A stretch of DNA of 5,512 nt, taken from assembly GCA_029881175.1 (NCBI GenBank), contig JAOUNC010000216.1, positions 1-5,512 on the forward strand, written 5' to 3'. The notes under the pieces are model-generated. The model was not told the DNA's origin, searched no databases, and worked only from the letters and a program-made list of their open reading frames with translations. Below are positions 1 through 5,512 of the stretch, piece by piece; within the stretch, counting starts at the first letter, position 1; every line of letters starts with the position of its first letter. The position numbers and the translations under genes were made by a program. The DNA is from Nitrospirota bacterium (lineage in GTDB: Bacteria > Nitrospirota > Nitrospiria > Nitrospirales > UBA8639).

Positions 1-1774
1 ACACCTCCTCTTGGGGGATTCCCACTCCGGTATCCTGAACGCTGAGTTCCACCAGGTTGGCTTCGGCACGCATCTTTAGAGTGAGCGTTCCGCCTTCAGG
101 CATGGCTTGACAGGCATTCAATATCAAATTCAAAAGGACCTGACTCATATGATTGAAATCGGCCAACGCCTGAGGAAGATCAGGAGCAAAATCTTTGACC
201 ACCTGAATATGATGGCTCGTGAATTTATCCAGCAGCATATCCAGCACGCTCTCAACAACTCCGACCAAATCAATGCCCCGCCGTTCTGACGGACGTTTTC
301 GGGCAAAGCTTAACAAATGATTCATGATTTTGGTGATGCGCTCCACCTGGGTCACAATGGTTTCCAGCCCTCGCCTGGTCGATTCATCTTTCGCTTTGCG
401 CATTAATAATTCGGCTCGGCCCAAAATCACATTCATCGGTGTCCCAATTTCATGGGCCATGCCGGAGGCCAACGTCCCCAATTCAGCCAGCCGCTCAGTT
501 TTTCGCAGCTGATCCTCCAACGCCCGCTGCTGAGTCATGTCGACCACATACCCTTCGCATCCCAAAATTTGGCCGGACTGGGAAAAAATGCCGCAGCCCT
601 GCTCCCAGACCCACTTCACGTTGCCATCAGCCAATTTCAAACGGTAGGAAAGTTGAAAAGGCTTGCCAGTGGCCAGGGGGGCTTGTGTCTCCTGCCACAC
701 CCGCTCACGATCTTCCGGATGAATCAGGTCAAGACCGTAGGATACCTGGAAGAGTTCCGTAAAGGCTTTCGAAGGATACCCGGTCAGCGCTTCACAACTG
801 GGACTGATAAATTGCATGGTTCGCTCTCGATTATTTGCAGACCGATAGACCATGCCGGGAAGATTCGTCAGAAGTGAAGCAATGGTGCGTTGCGCCTCTT
901 GTAATTCCTTTTCGGTTTCGACCTGCTCACTTAAATCCAAAATAATGGCCATGAAGACTCCATGGCCCTCATGCTGCCGATATTGAAGGTGCACTTCCAC
1001 AGGATAGGTCGTGCCATTTTTTCTTCGATGAACGGTTCGGAAATCTACTTTTTGGCTGGTTCCATTTCGAAGAGGCTCAAGGAGCTGGCGAAACGAATCA
1101 TTGGAAAATTCAGGTTTGAAGTGAAGCGGAGTCATGGTGGACATCTCGGCCATGGAATACCCTAAATTCTTTAACGCCCCTTTATTCACCTGAAGAAAGA
1201 GAAGCGTTTCTGCATCGAACACATAGACCTCATTGAGAGACTCATCCAATATTTGGCCCAGATATTCTGCTCGTGCTTCGCTGTTCTTTCTTTGCGTAAT
1301 GTCTCGAAGAATCACGGTCATCCATCGTTTGCCTAACCGTTCAACTTTAGAAATTGACGCTTCCAACGGAAACGTCTCTCCCGTGTATCGCAGACCCGCA
1401 ATCTCCCGAACGGTTCCCATGCGACGGTACGTTTCCCCACTTTCCGCAAATCGACGAAGATGCTCGCGATGCGCCTGCCTCATCGGTTCGGCAATGAATT
1501 GGTCCAACGGTTTCCCAAGTACGTCGGAAGTCGAACATTGAAAAATCTCTTCCGCTGCGGCATTGAAGAGCACAATGTTGTGCTCGTCATCAATCGTAAT
1601 AATGCCGTCCATGGCCGAATGAATGATTCGAGCCAGTTGCTGCTCCAATGCTTCAAACCCTTCCTGTGTATGACTATGCATCATTTGCACGGATCGCAAC
1701 TCCGCCACTTCTTGCTGCAGCAAGGCGAGTTCGCGTTCACAATTCTGCTCCGACGAAGAGGATTCGTTATTCAT
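1..1774 (-). CDS. PAS-domain sensor histidine kinase, soluble, 3' end cut by window edge
   Basis: Reading the minus strand from ATG at 1774 gives 591 uninterrupted codons up to the window edge, so the C-terminus is missing. Residues about 9-48 are Glu/Gln/Leu-rich and look like a coiled coil. Three PAS-like domains follow at roughly 45-165, 171-295 and 296-425; the third ends in a typical PAC segment. The dimerisation/phosphoacceptor motif is MAHEIGTPMN, with His441 as the predicted phosphorylated residue. The ATPase domain shows an N-box (NLILNACQAM, Asn553) and a G1 box (DTGVGIP, Asp581); the later glycine box lies outside. No membrane helix or signal peptide is visible, so it is probably cytosolic, sensing through PAS ligands or redox state, though no cofactor can be assigned. 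It lies downstream of the sigma-54 response regulator on the same strand, its likely partner. No good Shine-Dalgarno sequence precedes the ATG, so the exact start is uncertain. Confidence 0.93.
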   Translation of the reverse strand, partial: MNNESSSSEQNCERELALLQQEVAELRSVQMMHSHTQEGFEALEQQLARIIHSAMDGIITIDDEHNIVLFNAAAEEIFQCSTSDVLGKPLDQFIAEPMRQAHREHLRRFAESGETYRRMGTVREIAGLRYTGETFPLEASISKVERLGKRWMTVILRDITQRKNSEARAEYLGQILDESLNEVYVFDAETLLFLQVNKGALKNLGYSMAEMSTMTPLHFKPEFSNDSFRQLLEPLRNGTSQKVDFRTVHRRKNGTTYPVEVHLQYRQHEGHGVFMAIILDLSEQVETEKELQEAQRTIASLLTNLPGMVYRSANNRERTMQFISPSCEALTGYPSKAFTELFQVSYGLDLIHPEDRERVWQETQAPLATGKPFQLSYRLKLADGNVKWVWEQGCGIFSQSGQILGCEGYVVDMTQQRALEDQLRKTERLAELGTLASGMAHEIGTPMNVILGRAELLMRKAKDESTRRGLETIVTQVERITKIMNHLLSFARKRPSERRGIDLVGVVESVLDMLLDKFTSHHIQVVKDFAPDLPQALADFNHMSQVLLNLILNACQAMPEGGTLTLKMRAEANLVELSVQDTGVGIPQEEV

Positions 1775-1798
1775 ACGTTGGTTGAGGCCTGGTGCAAA

Positions 1799-1890
1799 GT
1801 AAGGAGTGAGGGGTAAGGAGTAAATCGTAAAAACCCAGAAGTAGACATTCTTTTTTCTCACTCCTTACGGACGTACGCTTGACTCCTCAC
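1799..1890. repeat. Palindromic heptamer repeat element between regulator and kinase genes
   Basis: The element has a perfect 12-bp inverted repeat, GTAAGGAGTGAG at 1799-1810 and CTCACTCCTTAC at 1857-1868, separated by 46 bases. The left arm continues as 7-base units of the form GTRAGGR (GTAAGGA, GTGAGGG, GTAAGGA). Further ACTCCTT and ACTCCTC units lie on the right, the last running up to and across the stop codon of the response regulator at 1887-1889. A related element is found at 5186-5280. It could fold in the transcript between the two genes and tune kinase expression, but that is inference. Confidence 0.75.
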
Positions 1891-3251
1891 GATTCTTCCA
1901 TTTCAGACAGCTTGCGATACAGCGTCTTTCGATCAATGCCCAAGACATGGGCCGTTTGATATTTGTTGCCCCCCAATTTTTCCAATACTCGACGGATATA
2001 GGACTTTTCCACTTGGCCGAGGGGAAGAATCTGCTCGACAGCATCTTCAATGAATTGTCCATCGCCTTGAATGGCTTGAAGGTTGATGGGTAGATCTTCC
2101 AACGAAATGCTGGATCCCTGCGTTAACGTGGCTGCTCGCTCCACAATATTTTCTAATTCCCGGACATTGCCGGGCCATTGATAATCGATCAGGCGAGCCA
2201 AGGCCGAATCCGAAATACCCTCAATGTGTTTCTGCTGAGCCGTCAAACTTTTTTTCAGCAGTCCATGAGCCAACAAGGGAATGTCTTCTTTCCGGTCCCG
2301 AAGGGGCGGAAGGCGTATTTCAATCACATTCAACCGATAATACAAATCTTCTCGAAAGCGTTTCGCTTTGACTTCTTCGGCTAACATCACATTGGTGGCA
2401 GCAATCAACCGAACATTCACCGATGTCGACTTCGTCGCTCCCACCCGTCTGATTTCCCGCTCCTGAACAGCCCGTAACAACTTAGCCTGTAGCATCATGG
2501 GCAATTCGCTGACCTCATCCAGAAATAACGTCCCATCATGCGCCTCTTCGAATAAGCCGTACTTGTCCGATTTCGCATCCGTAAACGCCCCGCGAACATG
2601 CCCGAAGAGCTCACTTTCCAATAACAATTCAGGAATAGCTGCACAATTAACAGGAACAAACGGCTTGGATTTCCGCTGACTATTAAAGTGTAGGGCTTTG
2701 GCCACCAGTTCTTTCCCCGTCCCGCTCTCCCCGGTGATTAAGATATTTGTCTGCGAATCCGCCACCCGACGAATGAGATCAAAAATTTCACGCATGGGCT
2801 TGCTTTTGCCCAGGATTTGATCGAAAGCAAATTCCCGGCTGACCTGTTGACGTAATTGCTGAACTTCCTCTCGCAGCAGGGCGTCTTTCAGCGCCTTATG
2901 CACAGTCACTAACAGCTCATCGGCCTTGACCGGTTTGGTGAGATAATGGAAGGCTCCATGCTTCATGGCCTCTACAGCCGATTCCACGGTGCCAAAGGCG
3001 GTCATCATGATCAAATTCGATTCCGAGTGCTTTTGAGCCACATGCCCTAACAAATCAAATCCATTCATCCCTTTCATCCGTAAGTCCGTGACGACCACAG
3101 GGAATTTTTCTGATTCCATGCGAGCCAAAGCCTCTTGGCCATCTGACGCCAGAACCACTCGATAATTCTCAGACTCAAGAATATCCTGTAACAATTGCCG
3201 CATTTCTCGGTCATCGTCTACGACTAAAATAGATGCAGGGTCTTGTATCAT
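1887..3251 (-). CDS. Sigma-54-dependent response regulator, NtrC family
   Basis: This 454-residue protein has the full NtrC-type layout: receiver domain, AAA+ ATPase and Fis-type helix-turn-helix. The receiver (about 7-121) has the acidic cluster Asp12-Asp13-Asp14, the phosphoacceptor Asp56 (VTDLRMKGMNG), Thr84 and Lys106. The ATPase (about 144-380) has Walker A GESGTGKE at 174-181, Walker B LFLDEV at 242-247, the FREDLYYRLN segment at 299-308 and sensor II WPGNVREL at 359-366. The sigma-54 contact loop reads GAFTDA (221-226) rather than the usual GAFTGA. The DNA-binding helix-turn-helix spans about 415-449 (NKYQTAHVLGIDRKTLYRKL). Length is normal for the family. AAGGA at 3264-3260 sits 8 bases before the ATG and supports this start. 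The histidine kinase lies just downstream and is the likely phosphodonor. Its targets probably include the divergent uspA and cupredoxin genes, both preceded by sigma-54 promoters. Confidence 0.96.
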   Translation of the reverse strand: MIQDPASILVVDDDREMRQLLQDILESENYRVVLASDGQEALARMESEKFPVVVTDLRMKGMNGFDLLGHVAQKHSESNLIMMTAFGTVESAVEAMKHGAFHYLTKPVKADELLVTVHKALKDALLREEVQQLRQQVSREFAFDQILGKSKPMREIFDLIRRVADSQTNILITGESGTGKELVAKALHFNSQRKSKPFVPVNCAAIPELLLESELFGHVRGAFTDAKSDKYGLFEEAHDGTLFLDEVSELPMMLQAKLLRAVQEREIRRVGATKSTSVNVRLIAATNVMLAEEVKAKRFREDLYYRLNVIEIRLPPLRDRKEDIPLLAHGLLKKSLTAQQKHIEGISDSALARLIDYQWPGNVRELENIVERAATLTQGSSISLEDLPINLQAIQGDGQFIEDAVEQILPLGQVEKSYIRRVLEKLGGNKYQTAHVLGIDRKTLYRKLSEMEES

Positions 3252-3364
3252 GGGGAAATTCCTTGCCTCATTAAGATTGAATCATTTATAAGTGAAAATG
3301 CGTAACGATAATTTTTTTGATAACTTTATCTGTGGAATTTTGCACCATTTGCCAGGCTTTCATT

Positions 3365-3381
3365 TGTTGCTTTTTGCAACA
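3365..3381. promoter_or_regulatory. Candidate enhancer (upstream activator) site, inverted repeat
   Basis: TGTTGC and GCAACA form a perfect 6-bp inverted repeat around a TTTTT spacer. Its centre lies about 180 bases upstream of the start site predicted from the sigma-54 promoter at 3528-3543, within the normal range for enhancers bound by NtrC-family activators. The symmetrical form suits a dimeric Fis-type helix-turn-helix. No copy was seen upstream of the second sigma-54 promoter, so binding by the adjacent regulator is only a proposal. Confidence 0.35.
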
Positions 3382-3527
3382 TCACGGCATACCTTCTCCC
3401 TCCCGCTCATGGATGGCCCGTTCCATATTACTCAATCTTGTGACTATTGTCTGTTCACTCCCAAATTAAAGTTTTTGGAATGGTTTTTACCCCCTAAAGG
3501 CACTAAAAGAAAAAAATGGGCTTACCA

Positions 3528-3543
3528 TGGCACTTCTCTTGCT
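3528..3543 (+). promoter_or_regulatory. Sigma-54 (-24/-12) promoter for uspA
   Basis: The sequence reads TGGCAC, five bases, TTGCT, matching the sigma-54 consensus TGGCAC-N5-TTGCW. The invariant GG (3529-3530) and GC (3541-3542) are exactly 10 bases apart, as the family requires. The transcript should begin near 3553-3555, just before the Shine-Dalgarno AGGAG at 3559-3563. A sigma-54 activator is encoded divergently next door, which makes functional use likely. Confidence 0.85.
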
Positions 3544-3570
3544 CGCTTTTTCCCTGTTAGGAGACCAATC

Positions 3571-3609
3571 ATGCCCGACCGACTTATCTTGGAAAGGATA
3601 GAAGAATGA
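3571..3609 (+). CDS. Possible 12-residue leader peptide coupled to uspA
   Basis: ATG at 3571 opens a 12-codon ORF, MPDRLILERIEE, whose TGA overlaps the uspA start as ATGA (3606-3609). It has a strong Shine-Dalgarno AGGAG at 3559-3563, 7 bases before the ATG and better than that of uspA itself. The predicted sigma-54 start site lies only about 17 bases upstream, so this would be the first ORF on the mRNA. Such an arrangement would couple uspA translation to leader translation. The peptide resembles nothing I recognise and may have no function of its own; chance occurrence cannot be excluded. Confidence 0.35.
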   Translation: MPDRLILERIEE

Positions 3610-4469
3610 AAATAACCCTTGCCGTTGATGGCTCCGCTCACTCGAAGCATGCCATTCAGACACTTGCACATCTCGCGCCTCCTGAAGAATTGGTCCTTGT
3701 ACATGCCATGAATCTTCCTGACTTTAACTACGCCATGATTACGCCAGAGCTTCGGGCAGAAGTTCAGGCAGATATGGAAGCCGCATTACGGAAGGAGGGG
3801 GAAGGAATTCTCGCTCAGGCCATGGAGGCCATTCCCAAAGACTTTTCTCATGTGCAGCAAGTCCATCAAATTGGCCATCCAGTTGATGTGATCCTTGAAA
3901 CCGCTCGGTCGGCCGAGTCTCAACTCATTCTTCTAGGGGCCAGGGGACTTGGACCTCTCAAGGAACTGGTACTGGGGAGCACCTCGCACCGAGTCCTCAT
4001 GCATGCCCCATGTTCCACAATGATCGTCCAAGCCCCTGTTCCCCGCTTACGAAAAATTCTTCTGCCCGTTGAGGGAGAGGACGATACTAAGGTGGCCTTA
4101 CAATTTTTAGCGCTCCAACCTTTTCGGGAAGCCGTTGACATTGACGTCTTTGCGGTCTGGCCTCAACCCCAACTGGCCTGGCCCGTCACATTAGGGCAAT
4201 CAAAGCTCCTCGAAATGCATGCGATTGAAGAAGCACAAGATCGGATGAAAACGGTCACCGACCGGCTCACACGCATGAACTACTCATGTCAGGCCAAAGT
4301 AGGAATGGGCGACCCCGCCTTTGCCATTTTGGAACAGGCCAAAGCCTCTCAAGCTGACATCATCCTCATGGGTACGCATGGCCGTGGAGGCCTTTCGAGA
4401 TTTTTAATAGGAAGCGTGTCCCATTCTGTCTTGCATCAATCCAACTACCCCGTAATCATTGTTCGTTAG
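3606..4469 (+). CDS. Universal stress protein, tandem UspA domains
   Basis: This 287-residue cytosolic protein consists of two fused UspA folds, a common double-length form. Domain 1 (about 1-141) begins KITLAVDGS, with Asp8 at the usual nucleotide-binding position, and has the ATP-binding motif G-X2-G-X9-G-S at Gly111, Gly114, Gly124 and Ser125. Domain 2 (about 149-287) begins RKILLPVEG, with Glu156 where Asp is usual, and repeats the motif at Gly256, Gly259, Gly269 and Ser270 (GTHGRGGLSRFLIGS). Both domains therefore look able to bind ATP. UspA proteins aid survival under starvation, redox and other stress; the precise role here is unknown. The start is supported by AAGGA at 3594-3598, 7 bases upstream, and by overlap with the leader ORF. 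A sigma-54 promoter lies about 60 bases upstream, and a perfect hairpin follows the stop codon. Confidence 0.95.
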   Translation: MKITLAVDGSAHSKHAIQTLAHLAPPEELVLVHAMNLPDFNYAMITPELRAEVQADMEAALRKEGEGILAQAMEAIPKDFSHVQQVHQIGHPVDVILETARSAESQLILLGARGLGPLKELVLGSTSHRVLMHAPCSTMIVQAPVPRLRKILLPVEGEDDTKVALQFLALQPFREAVDIDVFAVWPQPQLAWPVTLGQSKLLEMHAIEEAQDRMKTVTDRLTRMNYSCQAKVGMGDPAFAILEQAKASQADIILMGTHGRGGLSRFLIGSVSHSVLHQSNYPVIIVR

Positions 4470-4478
4470 GGAAGCATT

Positions 4479-4522
4479 GAATGTCCCTCTCCTCCCTTAT
4501 CGGGTGGAGGAGAGGGACATTC
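4479..4522 (+). terminator. Perfect 17-bp hairpin after uspA, probable terminator or mRNA-end structure
   Basis: GAATGTCCCTCTCCTCC (4479-4495) and its exact reverse complement (4506-4522) flank a 10-base loop, starting 9 bases after the uspA stop codon. The stem is GC-rich and very stable. The following bases, CCACTTCTTACTC, lack a proper T-run, so classical rho-independent termination may be weak; the structure could instead protect the mRNA 3' end. It separates uspA from the next sigma-54 promoter, consistent with separate transcription units. Confidence 0.65.
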
Positions 4523-4665
4523 CACTTCTTACTCACGCCATTGCGGACATCTGCGACAGTCAAAGGAGTCCCACACAGACGAATTCCTATTTCCGGAATC
4601 TGGATACCCCCTGATTCCCTAGAGAATTTTTGCCAAAGTGCTCAAAAAACGACATCCATTTTTCT

Positions 4666-4681
4666 TGGCATACCCATTGCT
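4666..4681 (+). promoter_or_regulatory. Sigma-54 (-24/-12) promoter for the cupredoxin gene
   Basis: The sequence reads TGGCAT, five bases, TTGCT, with GG (4667-4668) and GC (4679-4680) exactly 10 bases apart. It differs from the strict consensus only at the last base of the -24 box. Transcription should start near 4691-4693, giving an untranslated leader of about 54 bases before the cupredoxin ATG. The gap between the uspA stop and the cupredoxin ATG otherwise holds the hairpin at 4479-4522 and a GGAATC/GATTCC inverted repeat at 4595-4618, about 85 bases upstream of the predicted start, whose role is unknown. Confidence 0.75.
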
Positions 4682-4730
4682 TCTCCAATACACTATGTCA
4701 AAGACCGTGACAACCACCTTGACCAGAAAA

Positions 4731-4737
4731 GAGGAGG
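4731..4737 (+). promoter_or_regulatory. Ribosome binding site that fixes the cupredoxin start
   Basis: GAGGAGG is a near-perfect Shine-Dalgarno sequence 8 bases before ATG 4746. In-frame ATGs at 4638 and 4695 lack one. The ATG at 4638 also lies upstream of the sigma-54 promoter, and that at 4695 almost coincides with the predicted transcript start. Confidence 0.85.
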
Positions 4738-4745
4738 ATAGATCT

Positions 4746-5171
4746 ATGCAAAATCATTGGAAATACCGAATTCAGAGGATTGGAATGGTCACGCTGGGAA
4801 TTCTTCTGATGGGAGGAAGTGTGCTATCCAATGCGCAAACACAACAGGAAGTGAATGTATCTATTGAGGGTTATAAATTTCTGACCTCCCAAATGCCACT
4901 TCAACTTCATGCCGACACGATTATCCGAGTGAAAAATCTGGATAACGTTCGACATGACTTCGGATCACAGATGTTTTTGAATACGCTGACCCATGTTGAA
5001 AGTAGCGGCGTGGTCACCTACGGGAAGGGTATAGAAGGCGCCTACCTGGACCCCGGGGAGGAAACATCGTTCAGGCTGGTCCTGGATCACCCGGGACGCT
5101 TTCAATTTCAATGCTCCATTCACTCTGACATGAAAGGGGAAATATTGTTACTGATTGTGGATGCAGTATAA
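4746..5171 (+). CDS. Exported cupredoxin-family (type-1 copper) protein
   Basis: The 141-residue precursor starts with a signal peptide: basic residues (KYRIQR, 6-11), a hydrophobic core at about 12-27, and a likely cleavage site after Ser-Asn-Ala (28-30). The mature domain of about 111 residues is a small cupredoxin-like beta-sandwich. Candidate type-1 copper ligands are His70 (NVRHDF), Cys123, His126 and Met129 (QCSIHSDMKGEI). The C-X2-H-X2-M spacing matches amicyanin, and FQFQCSIHSDMKGE is the usual C-terminal cupredoxin signature. It probably carries electrons or binds copper in the periplasm; the partner is unknown. It is not a multicopper oxidase or a cytochrome oxidase subunit, since it is too short and has one site. 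It has its own sigma-54 promoter, placing it under the same kind of control as the upstream uspA. The start at 4746 is set by the Shine-Dalgarno sequence and signal peptide. Confidence 0.88.
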   Translation: MQNHWKYRIQRIGMVTLGILLMGGSVLSNAQTQQEVNVSIEGYKFLTSQMPLQLHADTIIRVKNLDNVRHDFGSQMFLNTLTHVESSGVVTYGKGIEGAYLDPGEETSFRLVLDHPGRFQFQCSIHSDMKGEILLLIVDAV

Positions 5172-5185
5172 CCAACAAGTACGAT

Positions 5186-5280
5186 AGTAAGGAGCCAGGA
5201 GTAAAAAGTTAGGGGTAAAAAGACAGGATTCTTTTTCCAACTCTGCACTTCTAACTACTTACTCCTTACTTCTCACTTTA
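5186..5280. repeat. Palindromic heptamer repeat element after the cupredoxin gene
   Basis: The left half reads as successive 7-base units (AGTAAGG, AGCCAGG, AGTAAAA, AGTTAGG, GGTAAAA, AGACAGG). The right half reads as complementary-type units (ACTTCTA, ACTACTT, ACTCCTT, ACTTCTC). AGTAAGGAG (5186-5194) pairs with CTCCTTACT (5262-5270), and AGTTAG (5207-5212) pairs with CTAACT (5251-5256), so the whole element can fold into a long imperfect stem-loop. It belongs to the same family as 1799-1890. It starts 14 bases after the cupredoxin stop codon and may act as a transcript-end structure. Confidence 0.72.
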
Positions 5281-5305
5281 TTTCATTAAAACGCTGGGGG
5301 AACAC

Positions 5306-5512
5306 ATGGTTAATATTGTGACGCATATTATTTTTGCCACGGATTTTTCCCCCTGCTCCACACCAGCCTTTGGCTATGCAGTGGAGTGGGCGAAGGTCTT
5401 TAATGCCCAATTAACATTACTTCATGGGATATCCCTTCAGCCAGGCTTGGATATCGATGCCGGCATCGCCCAACGGTACCTGGATGAGCAACGAACCGTC
5501 GCGCAAGACCAG
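5306..5512 (+). CDS. Universal stress protein family, N-terminal fragment cut by window edge
   Basis: Sixty-nine codons are visible, open to the window end. The start HIIFATDFSPCS (7-18) is the typical first strand and nucleotide-binding Asp (Asp13) of a UspA domain, followed by a helix (AFGYAVEWAKVF) and the second strand QLTLLHGIS. The ATP-binding glycine motif would lie beyond the edge, so ATP binding and the number of domains cannot be judged. A weak ribosome site, GGGGGAA (5296-5302), precedes the ATG. No sigma-54 promoter is seen in the 134 bases upstream, which are mostly repeat element. The gene may be read from the cupredoxin promoter or an unrecognised one. It is a diverged paralogue of the two-domain protein at 3606-4469. 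Confidence 0.88.
   Translation, partial: MVNIVTHIIFATDFSPCSTPAFGYAVEWAKVFNAQLTLLHGISLQPGLDIDAGIAQRYLDEQRTVAQDQ

Larger units (their letters stand above)
3252..3605. other. Divergent intergenic regulatory region
   Basis: This AT-rich stretch separates the response regulator from the divergent uspA gene. Rightward signals are a sigma-54 promoter (3528-3543), an inverted repeat upstream of it (3365-3381) and a short leader ORF (3571-3609). Leftward, a TATAAA at 3290-3285 could be the -10 box of a housekeeping promoter for the response regulator, 34 bases before its ATG, but no convincing -35 box is seen. No sigma-54 promoter with correct spacing points left. I find no RNA gene or convincing longer protein gene here. 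Confidence 0.7.

Noticed and set aside
107..1816. Several plus-strand ORFs of 60-141 codons
   Set aside because: All lie opposite the histidine kinase, whose minus-strand frame is continuous and carries recognisable PAS, H-box and ATPase motifs.
3342..3354. Minus-strand TGGCAAATGGTGC resembling a sigma-54 promoter for the regulator
   Set aside because: The GG to GC spacing is 8 rather than 10 bases, which sigma-54 does not tolerate.
3292..3609. A 105-codon plus-strand ORF spanning the intergenic region
   Set aside because: It has no recognisable domain, runs through the sigma-54 promoter and candidate enhancer, and its start lacks a ribosome site. Only the last 12 codons have a plausible start.
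4481..4741. An 86-codon plus-strand ORF after uspA
   Set aside because: It begins in the hairpin and covers the second sigma-54 promoter, with no recognisable protein features.
4638..4745. Longer N-terminus for the cupredoxin from ATG 4638
   Set aside because: It starts upstream of the sigma-54 promoter, lacks a ribosome site and would bury the signal peptide. ATG 4746 has GAGGAGG ideally placed.
1..5512. tRNA, rRNA, CRISPR array, insertion sequence or attachment site
   Set aside because: No cloverleaf, spaced direct-repeat array, transposase or integrase was seen. The only repeats are the two heptamer palindromes and local inverted repeats.

Overview
The window is a compact regulatory locus with two divergent arms. 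Every gene identified has a family-level call, but no species-specific gene name can be assigned. The organism is a Gram-negative-type bacterium with sigma-54 control and clear Shine-Dalgarno sites. Three things fit a Nitrospira-like (Nitrospirota) bacterium of moderate GC: the HEIGTP-type H-box of the histidine kinase, the heptamer-based intergenic repeats, and the mix of UspA and cupredoxin genes. This assignment is an inference from general familiarity, not from a search; deltaproteobacteria-like lineages remain possible.

Left arm, minus strand. A 454-residue NtrC-family response regulator (3251 to 1887) is followed, 112 bases downstream, by a soluble PAS-PAS-PAS histidine kinase (1774 to beyond base 1, cut off by the window edge). 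The gap between them is filled by a palindromic heptamer repeat.

Centre. A 354-base divergent intergenic region (3252-3605) carries a textbook sigma-54 promoter pointing right (3528-3543). An inverted repeat about 180 bases upstream of the predicted start is a candidate activator site. A possible 12-codon leader ORF overlaps the next gene by ATGA.

Right arm, plus strand. It holds a two-domain universal stress protein (3606-4469), a perfect 17-bp hairpin, a second sigma-54 promoter (4666-4681), and a small exported cupredoxin with a type-1 copper ligand set (4746-5171). A second heptamer repeat element follows, then the start of another UspA-family protein (5306 to the window end).

Working model (inference): the cytosolic PAS kinase and its sigma-54 activator form a two-component pair that switches on the neighbouring divergent genes. 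It would couple a stress or redox signal to UspA proteins and an exported copper electron-carrier or copper-binding protein. The two separate -24/-12 promoters in front of uspA and the cupredoxin gene are the strongest sequence support for a local regulon.
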